DNA of 64,000 bases from Sorangium sp051521495 (GTDB lineage: Bacteria; Myxococcota_A; Polyangia; Polyangiales; Polyangiaceae), in NCBI RefSeq assembly GCF_051521495.1, contig NZ_CP150355.1:11160001-11224000 (forward strand). The letters run 5' to 3'. A model generated the notes under the pieces. That model ran no database searches. It had not been told where the DNA came from and worked only from the letters and a program-made list of their open reading frames with translations. Each line of letters starts with the position of its first letter. Positions within the stretch are counted from its first letter, which is position 1. The position numbers and the translations under genes were made by a program. Shown here in pieces: positions 59,108-64,000 of this stretch.

Positions 59108-60652
59108 ATGGAGCTCCCCGTCCCGATCGGGGGGACGCTGGCGGACAAGTACCGCATCGAGCGGGTGCTCGGCGCCGGTGCGATGGGCATCGTCGTCGCT
59201 GTCCTGCACATCGACCTCGGAGAGCGCCGAGCTATCAAGTTCATGCGAAGCTCCATGCTGGAGCGCCCCGAGTACGTCGAGCGCTTCCTGCGCGAGGCGC
59301 GCGCGGCGGCACAGCTGAAGAGCGAACATGTCGCCAGGGTGCTAGATACAGGGCGGCTCGACGGCGGGGCGCCGTATATCGTCTTCGAGTACCTGGAGGG
59401 CGACGACCTCAAGACCGTGCTCGAGGCGCGCGGCCAGCTGCCGCTCCACGAGGCGGCCCGCTGCGTGATCGACGCCTGCGAGGCGCTCGCGGAGGCCCAT
59501 GCCGCCGGCATCGTCCACCGCGACCTCAAGCCGGGGAACCTGTTCCTGGCCAGGGCCGCGAACGGCGGCGTCTCCATCAAGGTGCTCGACTTCGGCGTGG
59601 CCAAAATAAGCCCCTTCGGGGAGATGGCCGGGGGCGTGATGACCGTGTCGCAGGAGATCATCGGCACTCCCATGTACATGGCGCCCGAGCAGATCCGGGG
59701 GCTACGCAACACGGACGCGCGCGCCGATATCTGGTCGCTCGGCGTCATCCTGTACCGGGCTGTCACCGGGCGGATGCCATTTCACGGGGAGAGCTTCGCC
59801 GACGTGGGTCAGAACGTCTTGAGAATGCAGCCGCCGCCGCCCTCGAGGCTGCGCGGCGGCCTGCCGGCCTCGCTGGACGCCGTCATCCTGCGATGCCTCG
59901 AAAAGGAGCCGGAGCGGCGCTTCTCCACGGCGGCGGAGCTCGCCGCCGCGCTCGCCCCCTTCACCGTGGCGGCGCCGGCAGCGCCCCCCGCCGCGTTCAC
60001 GCTGGGGCAGGGCCAGGCGTGGTCGGCACGCGGCGTCGCGGCACCAAGGGACGCACCGTTCCACAAGGCGCCGCCCCCGGACGCGGCGGGGCTCGCCGCG
60101 GCGGCCGCCCCGGGAGGTATCGCGCAGGGCGCCGCCGCGCCCTCTCCCGGCGCGCAGGGCGCTGCTGGCCTCGCGGTCGCGCAGCGCGCCGCGGGCCGCA
60201 AGGCGGCCCCGCCCCCGAAGCCGCGCGCCTGGCTTGCGCTCCTCGGCGTCTCCACCGGCCTGCTCCTGCTGGCGATTGCCCTCCTCGCGCTGATCCGCGG
60301 CAGCCGCCGAGCAGCGCCCGAGCCGGGCGGCACGGCGGACGGGCCGGCACCGTCGGCCGCCGCATCGGACGCGCATGCGGAGGGCTCGGCCCCCGGAGCC
60401 ACCTCCGCCGCCGAGAGCGCGCCGGCCGCGCCGCTTGCGCTGGGGGGCCTGCCAGCGCCTCCGGTCGGCGCCGCGGCGCCGACGGACGCGGTGGGCGAGG
60501 CGCAGCCCGCGTCGTCGGCCGCGCCGGCGGCATCGAGCGCCGCCGCGGCGGCGAGCTCGAGCGCCGACGCGCTGACCGGCAAGCCCGCCTCGCCCAGGTT
60601 GGCCCCGAAGCGGAAGCGCGTGAAGGATGCGTTCGGCGATGAGCGCGAGTAG
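59108..60652 (+). CDS. Hanks-type Ser/Thr protein kinase upstream of the type VI secretion genes
   Basis: This 514-residue kinase has an intact domain at about 15-280: VLGAGAMGIV, Lys44 (RAIKFMRSS), HRDLKPGN (Asp139), DFG (Asp161), activation segment IIGTPMYMAPEQI. A linker rich in Ala/Gly/Pro and a membrane segment (WLALLGVSTGLLLLAIALLAL, about 376-396) follow, and the Ala/Ser tail ends KRKRVKDAFGDERE. The start at 59108 has GAGG eight bases upstream and opens the domain; ATGs at 59012 and 59021 would add about 30 residues. Kinases next to type VI clusters (PpkA) can control assembly; that role is inferred from position only. It is followed after 22 bases by the TPR/PEGA-like gene. Confidence 0.92.
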   Translation: MELPVPIGGTLADKYRIERVLGAGAMGIVVAVLHIDLGERRAIKFMRSSMLERPEYVERFLREARAAAQLKSEHVARVLDTGRLDGGAPYIVFEYLEGDDLKTVLEARGQLPLHEAARCVIDACEALAEAHAAGIVHRDLKPGNLFLARAANGGVSIKVLDFGVAKISPFGEMAGGVMTVSQEIIGTPMYMAPEQIRGLRNTDARADIWSLGVILYRAVTGRMPFHGESFADVGQNVLRMQPPPPSRLRGGLPASLDAVILRCLEKEPERRFSTAAELAAALAPFTVAAPAAPPAAFTLGQGQAWSARGVAAPRDAPFHKAPPPDAAGLAAAAAPGGIAQGAAAPSPGAQGAAGLAVAQRAAGRKAAPPPKPRAWLALLGVSTGLLLLAIALLALIRGSRRAAPEPGGTADGPAPSAAASDAHAEGSAPGATSAAESAPAAPLALGGLPAPPVGAAAPTDAVGEAQPASSAAPAASSAAAAASSSADALTGKPASPRLAPKRKRVKDAFGDERE

Positions 60653-60674
60653 CCCGGAGAGGCGCCGTCGCGCG

Positions 60675-61703
60675 ATGAGCGCGAGGTGGCCCGGTCGCCT
60701 TTCCGCGTGGGCGCTCTCGGCGTGCGTCGGCGTGGCAGCGTCCGGCGCCGCGGCGCAGCCGAGCCCGGGGGACAAGCAGACCGCGGAGGTCCTCTTCGAC
60801 GAGGGCATCGCGTTGCTCAAGGGCGGCAAGCTCACCGAAGCGTGCCAGAAGCTCGCCGAGAGCCGGGCGCTCGACCCCGCGATGGGCACCACCTACCGCC
60901 TCGCCGAGTGCTACGAGGGCACGGGCCGGCTCGTCCTCGCCCATGAGCTCTTCACCGAGGTGGTCGCGGCCGCGGTGCGCGCGGGCCGCGAAGATCGCGC
61001 CGCGCAGGCGAGCGCCCGCGCCGATGCGGTGCTCGGGCGGATTCCCCTCCTGGTCATCCACGTCTCGCCCCAGGTAGCGAACCTGCCGGGGCTCGAGCTG
61101 CAGCGCAACGAGACGGTGCTGGAACGAGCGCAATGGGGCCAGCAGGCGCTGGTCGATCCGGGCACCGCGACGATCACCGCGCGCGCGCCGGGCAAGCAGC
61201 CCTGGCGGCGGCAATTGAGCCTCGCCGAAGGAAGCGGCCTGACGGAGGTCACGGTGACGTCGCTCGACGACACGGCCGTCTCACCGGGGCGCGAGACGGC
61301 GAGCGCGGGCGCGCTCCGGCCGCTCCGGCCCGCGGGGGAGGCGGGGCTCTCGACACAGCACATCGCGGCGCTGACGACCGCAGGCGCCGGGCTCGCCGCG
61401 GTCGTGGCGGGCAGCGTCCTCGGCGGCGTGGCGGCGTCGCAATGGAGCGAGGCGCACGGCCCCGAGCACTGCGTCGCCGGCGACCCGCGCCGCTGCGGCG
61501 CGGCCGGCGTCGCGCTCGGCCAGGACGCTGCGCGCTCAGCGGAGCTCGCGACGGCGACGCTGTTCGCGGGCGCGACCGCGCTCGCCGCGGGCGGTCTCCT
61601 CTGGCTCACCGCGCCGCCGAGGAGGCGCCCGGCCGCGGGCCTCCGGCTCGGCCCGGCGATCACCGCTGCGGGCGCGGCGGTGTGGCTGGAGGGCTCGCTG
61701 TGA
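60675..61703 (+). CDS. Exported TPR/PEGA-like protein with C-terminal membrane helices
   Basis: This 342-residue protein has a signal peptide (RLSAWALSACVGVAASGAAAQ), a short TPR-like helical region (about 30-110: EVLFDEGIALLKGGKLTEAC, LDPAMGTTYRLAECYEGTGR), a PEGA-like beta segment (VIHVSPQVANLPGLELQRNE, ALVDPGTATITARAPG), and two hydrophobic stretches near the C-terminus. The family commonly accompanies Ser/Thr kinases in myxobacteria, and PEGA domains suggest envelope-surface binding. The start is uncertain: ATGs at 60639 and 60627 overlap the kinase gene. It overlaps the next gene (GTGA). Its partner may be the kinase's outer domain. Confidence 0.82.
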   Translation: MSARWPGRLSAWALSACVGVAASGAAAQPSPGDKQTAEVLFDEGIALLKGGKLTEACQKLAESRALDPAMGTTYRLAECYEGTGRLVLAHELFTEVVAAAVRAGREDRAAQASARADAVLGRIPLLVIHVSPQVANLPGLELQRNETVLERAQWGQQALVDPGTATITARAPGKQPWRRQLSLAEGSGLTEVTVTSLDDTAVSPGRETASAGALRPLRPAGEAGLSTQHIAALTTAGAGLAAVVAGSVLGGVAASQWSEAHGPEHCVAGDPRRCGAAGVALGQDAARSAELATATLFAGATALAAGGLLWLTAPPRRRPAAGLRLGPAITAAGAAVWLEGSL

Positions 61704-62155
61704 CGCGCAGGACGGCGCACACGGCGGGGCGGGCGCTGGGGCTCGCCGTGGCGCTCTCGAGCTGCGGCCTGGCTCTGGGGATCGAGCCGCTCGCCAGTGA
61801 GGGAGGGGCCTGCGACAGCGCAGCGGCGTGCGACGACGACAACCCCTGCACGCGCGACGTCTGCCTCCCCCAGGGCGTGTGCGATCACGAGGGCGCGCCC
61901 GACGGACCGCTGCCGTCAGAGCAGCAGACGCCGGGCGATTGCAAGGTGCGGACCTGCCACAGCGGCGATTGGGTCGAGCTCCCGGACGACCTCGACACGG
62001 CCGACGACGGCGAGGACTGCACCCTCGACAGCTGCAGCAGCGGGGCTGTCGTCTTCACGGTCGAGGCGGACGGCGCGCCGTGCGCCGCCGGCGGCTCGGA
62101 GGGCGTCTGCAGCGGGGGCCGGTGCACGCCGGCGGCGCCCGGCGGGAGCCCGTAG
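61700..62155 (+). CDS. Small Cys-rich lipoprotein
   Basis: This 151-residue protein starts at a GTG overlapping the previous stop. The signal has a possible lipobox (VALSSC). The mature part has about 15 Cys in a repeated C-x-D-x-NPC-T-D-x-C pattern (ACDSAAACDDDNPCTRDVC, then CKVRTCHSGDW, GEDCTLDSCSSG, PCAAGGSEGVCSGGRC). This pattern is common in myxobacterial surface proteins with Asp-rich disulfide loops. The function is unknown. It is the third gene of the kinase-led row and 76 bases before tssJ. Confidence 0.8.
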   Translation: MTRRTAHTAGRALGLAVALSSCGLALGIEPLASEGGACDSAAACDDDNPCTRDVCLPQGVCDHEGAPDGPLPSEQQTPGDCKVRTCHSGDWVELPDDLDTADDGEDCTLDSCSSGAVVFTVEADGAPCAAGGSEGVCSGGRCTPAAPGGSP

Positions 62156-62231
62156 GGCCGCGGGCGTTTTCTCAACCTCCGGCCTTCCCCGTGATACGAC
62201 GTCAGAGCTACCCCTCCCCGCGGACCCTGCC

Positions 62232-62696
62232 GTGAACGGCGAGCTACGAAGATCCCTCTGCCTCGCAAGCTCCCTGTCCCTGCTGGCCCTGCTCGCCGGC
62301 CCCGGGTGCGGCGGGGCGCCGGAGGTGCGCCCGCTGTCGTTCGAGTTCGACGTCGAGCGCGGCGCCAACAACGACTCGCCCATCCCGGTCTCCATCGTCG
62401 TCGTTTACAAGGAGTCGCTCGCAAAAGACCTGCTCCGGCTCACCGCGGCCCAGTGGTTCGAGCGCCGCGAGCAGATCGTGCGCGACAACGGGAACGACCT
62501 CGACGAGGTGCTCTGGGAGCTCGTCCCGGGCCAGTGGGTGAAGCCCCGTCCGCGCCGGCTCAGGGCGCCTCCGGTCGACGGCATCATCTTCGCCGGCTAC
62601 CGTGTCCCAGGGGTGCACCGATTCCGCTTCCAACCCGAGGGGAAGATCCGCGTCCTTTTGGGGAGCCCTCACATCATCGTCATTCGCCGTGAATAG
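62232..62696 (+). CDS. tssJ: TssJ-like outer-membrane lipoprotein of type VI secretion
   Basis: This 154-residue lipoprotein (signal ending LLALLAGPGC, Cys26) has the length and beta-sandwich pattern of TssJ: SFEFDVERGANNDSPIPVSI, VVVYKESLAKDLLRLTAAQW, DEVLWELVPGQW, and the C-terminal strands GYRVPGVHRFRFQPEGKIRV and HIIVIRRE. TssJ anchors the TssLM membrane complex to the outer membrane. It starts at a GTG at 62232. The tssK gene follows after 24 bases. The lipobox has Pro at -2, which is not typical. The matching TssL and TssM should lie to the right of the window or be encoded elsewhere. Confidence 0.82.
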   Translation: MNGELRRSLCLASSLSLLALLAGPGCGGAPEVRPLSFEFDVERGANNDSPIPVSIVVVYKESLAKDLLRLTAAQWFERREQIVRDNGNDLDEVLWELVPGQWVKPRPRRLRAPPVDGIIFAGYRVPGVHRFRFQPEGKIRVLLGSPHIIVIRRE

Positions 62697-62720
62697 CCCC
62701 GCGAAGGAGCCTGCCTCCGG

Positions 62721-64000
62721 ATGAGCCGTGCCTTCGACGTTCCCGCCGCTGTCCAATGGCACGAGGGCATGCTGCTCGCGCCGCAGCACTTCCAGCGGCT
62801 CGCCCTCCGGTCCGAGGAGCTCATCCATTACCACGCGCGGTCGATGGACCCCTTCCATTACGGGGTCCATCGCATCCGCTATGACGTGACGCTCCTCGCG
62901 CAGGGCATCTTCCGCGTGATCGAGCTCGAGGCCATCCTGCCGGACGGCCTGGTCGTGGTCCACAGGAGCGAGGACGAGATCCTCGAGATCAACCTCGAGG
63001 CGCGCGCCGAGGACGCGAAGCGGGCGGCGGTGCAGATCTACCTCGCGGTCTCCGCCGACAAGCGGTCAGGGACCTGGAAGGAGGGCGATCTCGCGCGTTA
63101 CACCTCCGTAAGCGGGCAGACGGCCGCCGACGAGAACACCGGAGACGAGATCCCGATCGCCGAGCTCCGGCCGCGCGCCCACCTCATCGCGACCTCGCCC
63201 CCGCCGCGGTACTGCGCGCTCCCGCTCCTCGCGGTCAAGCACGACGGCGGCGCGTTCGTGATCGACGACTACATCCCGCCCATGCTCGAGGTCACCCCGG
63301 AGTCGCCGCTCGGCAGGGCCTGCGCGCGCGTCGCCCTCCGCGTCCGCGAAAAAGCGCTTTACCTCGCCGAGAGCATGCAGGAGGCGGCGAAGCTCTCGCA
63401 GAGCTCCACCGTCGAGCGGAGCGAGCGGCTCTTGCCGCACCTCGTCGCCGCGCTCCCCGGGCTCGAGGCGCTCCTCCGCACCGGGACCGCGCATCCCTTC
63501 TCGATCTACCTCGCGCTTTGCTCCCTCGCGGGTCACGTCGCCGCCGTCGGCAACACCCCTGTACCCCCCGTCTTCTCGGCCTACGATCACCTGAACCTCG
63601 CCCGCTCCTTCGGGGAAGTGATCCGCTTCATCTTTCGGTGCATCGATGAGGGCATCTCCGAGGCCTTCCGCATGTTCCCCATGGACCTCGTCGGAGAGAC
63701 CTTCCGCATCCAGTTCCAGAGCGGGTGGTTCAACCGCGAGCTCATCCTCGGCGTCCTCGGCCAACCCGGGACGAGCGAGCAGGACGTCCGGAGCTGGATC
63801 ATGTCCTGTCGCATCGCCTCGGAGGGCCGGCTCAAGGCGCTGCAGGAGATGCGCGTCCTCGGCGCGGCCAGGGCGCCGATCGAGCGCCGCGAGAAGCTCG
63901 TCCCCAAGCGCGGGATGCGGCTGTTCACCCTGACGGGCGATCCGTCGCTCATCACCGCGAATGAGTGGCTGGTGATCGAGAACGCCGCCGACTGGATCAC
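62721..64000 (+). CDS. tssK: TssK, type VI secretion baseplate protein (3' end beyond the window)
   Basis: About 426 codons are visible, and the frame is open at the right edge; typical TssK has about 440-450 residues, so only a few are missing. The diagnostic start VQWHEGMLLAPQHFQRL is present, then typical segments YGVHRIRYDVTLLAQGIFRV, LEINLEARAEDAKRAAVQIY, the helical part VREKALYLAESMQEAAKLSQ and MDLVGETFRIQFQSGWFNRE. TssK is the trimeric adaptor connecting the baseplate to the TssL cytoplasmic domain. GGAG lies 12 bases before the ATG. It shows that a type VI cluster continues to the right. Confidence 0.93.
   Translation, partial: MSRAFDVPAAVQWHEGMLLAPQHFQRLALRSEELIHYHARSMDPFHYGVHRIRYDVTLLAQGIFRVIELEAILPDGLVVVHRSEDEILEINLEARAEDAKRAAVQIYLAVSADKRSGTWKEGDLARYTSVSGQTAADENTGDEIPIAELRPRAHLIATSPPPRYCALPLLAVKHDGGAFVIDDYIPPMLEVTPESPLGRACARVALRVREKALYLAESMQEAAKLSQSSTVERSERLLPHLVAALPGLEALLRTGTAHPFSIYLALCSLAGHVAAVGNTPVPPVFSAYDHLNLARSFGEVIRFIFRCIDEGISEAFRMFPMDLVGETFRIQFQSGWFNRELILGVLGQPGTSEQDVRSWIMSCRIASEGRLKALQEMRVLGAARAPIERREKLVPKRGMRLFTLTGDPSLITANEWLVIENAADWI

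Overview
The window is very GC-rich, with a strong G/C bias at third codon positions. It carries many lipoproteins with Gly/Ala/Ser-rich linkers after the lipobox, Hanks-type Ser/Thr kinases with C-terminal membrane anchors, DUF1592/DUF1552/DUF1501 proteins, a MopE-type metal-binding motif, a fibro-slime protein and an expansin. Together these point to a large-genome myxobacterium of the Polyangiales, most like Sorangium. This is inference from gene content; no rRNA or marker tree is available here.

Layout. 1-2.4 kb: 5' part of a ROK-type repressor gene (minus strand) and a Kazal-domain lipoprotein. 2.4-6.5 kb: a lipoprotein, then a DUF1592-DUF1552 pair. 6.5-7.2 kb: a gene-poor stretch with two LacI-type palindromes. 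7.2-15.8 kb: metallophosphoesterase, FMN alpha-hydroxy-acid oxidase, expansin, a lipoprotein, and two coupled zinc-ribbon/membrane/propeller proteins. 16.5-22.3 kb: fibro-slime lipoprotein, small lipoprotein, a subtilase divergent from a small unknown gene, an RRM RNA-binding protein and enolase, with two copies of a palindromic repeat. 22.7-24.4 kb: a coupled DotU/TssL-like and dwarf IcmF/TssM-like pair. 25.2-31.3 kb: a 1912-residue pseudokinase/AAA/GAF/PAS/HWE histidine kinase coupled to a response regulator. 31.5-36.7 kb: Hsp20, a DsbA-like lipoprotein, and a three-gene cluster of a MopE/EF-hand/cytochrome lipoprotein, an MNIO (DUF692) enzyme and a DUF2063 partner. 36.7-44 kb: XRE regulator behind a duplicated promoter-like segment, decayed coding fragments, an unknown lipoprotein, YhhQ transporter, Suv3-like helicase and a DUF4351-like protein with an 8-residue repeat. 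44.5-55.3 kb: Ser/Thr kinase, nitroreductase, Tat-type aldo/keto reductase, a second DUF1592-DUF1552 pair, a Kunitz lipoprotein and a PPP-type phosphatase. 55.5-58.4 kb: a DUF1501 protein coupled to a propeller-cytochrome, and a truncated ATPase-like ORF. 59.1-64 kb: Ser/Thr kinase, TPR/PEGA-like protein, Cys-rich lipoprotein, TssJ and TssK, the left edge of a type VI secretion cluster that runs off the window.

How they work together. Most of the window looks like cell-envelope biology: secreted or lipid-anchored proteins, some with haem or metal motifs, plus phospho-signalling. The clearest functional units, marked by 1-4 base start/stop overlaps, are the two DUF1592-DUF1552 pairs, the DUF1501 pair, the zinc-ribbon pair, the TssL/TssM-like pair, the histidine kinase/response regulator pair and the MNIO/DUF2063 pair. 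The best candidates for something undescribed are the MopE-cytochrome/MNIO/DUF2063 cluster (33.8-36.7 kb) and the orphan DotU plus dwarf IcmF pair (22.7-24.4 kb). No rRNA, convincing tRNA, CRISPR array, transposase or integrase was seen.
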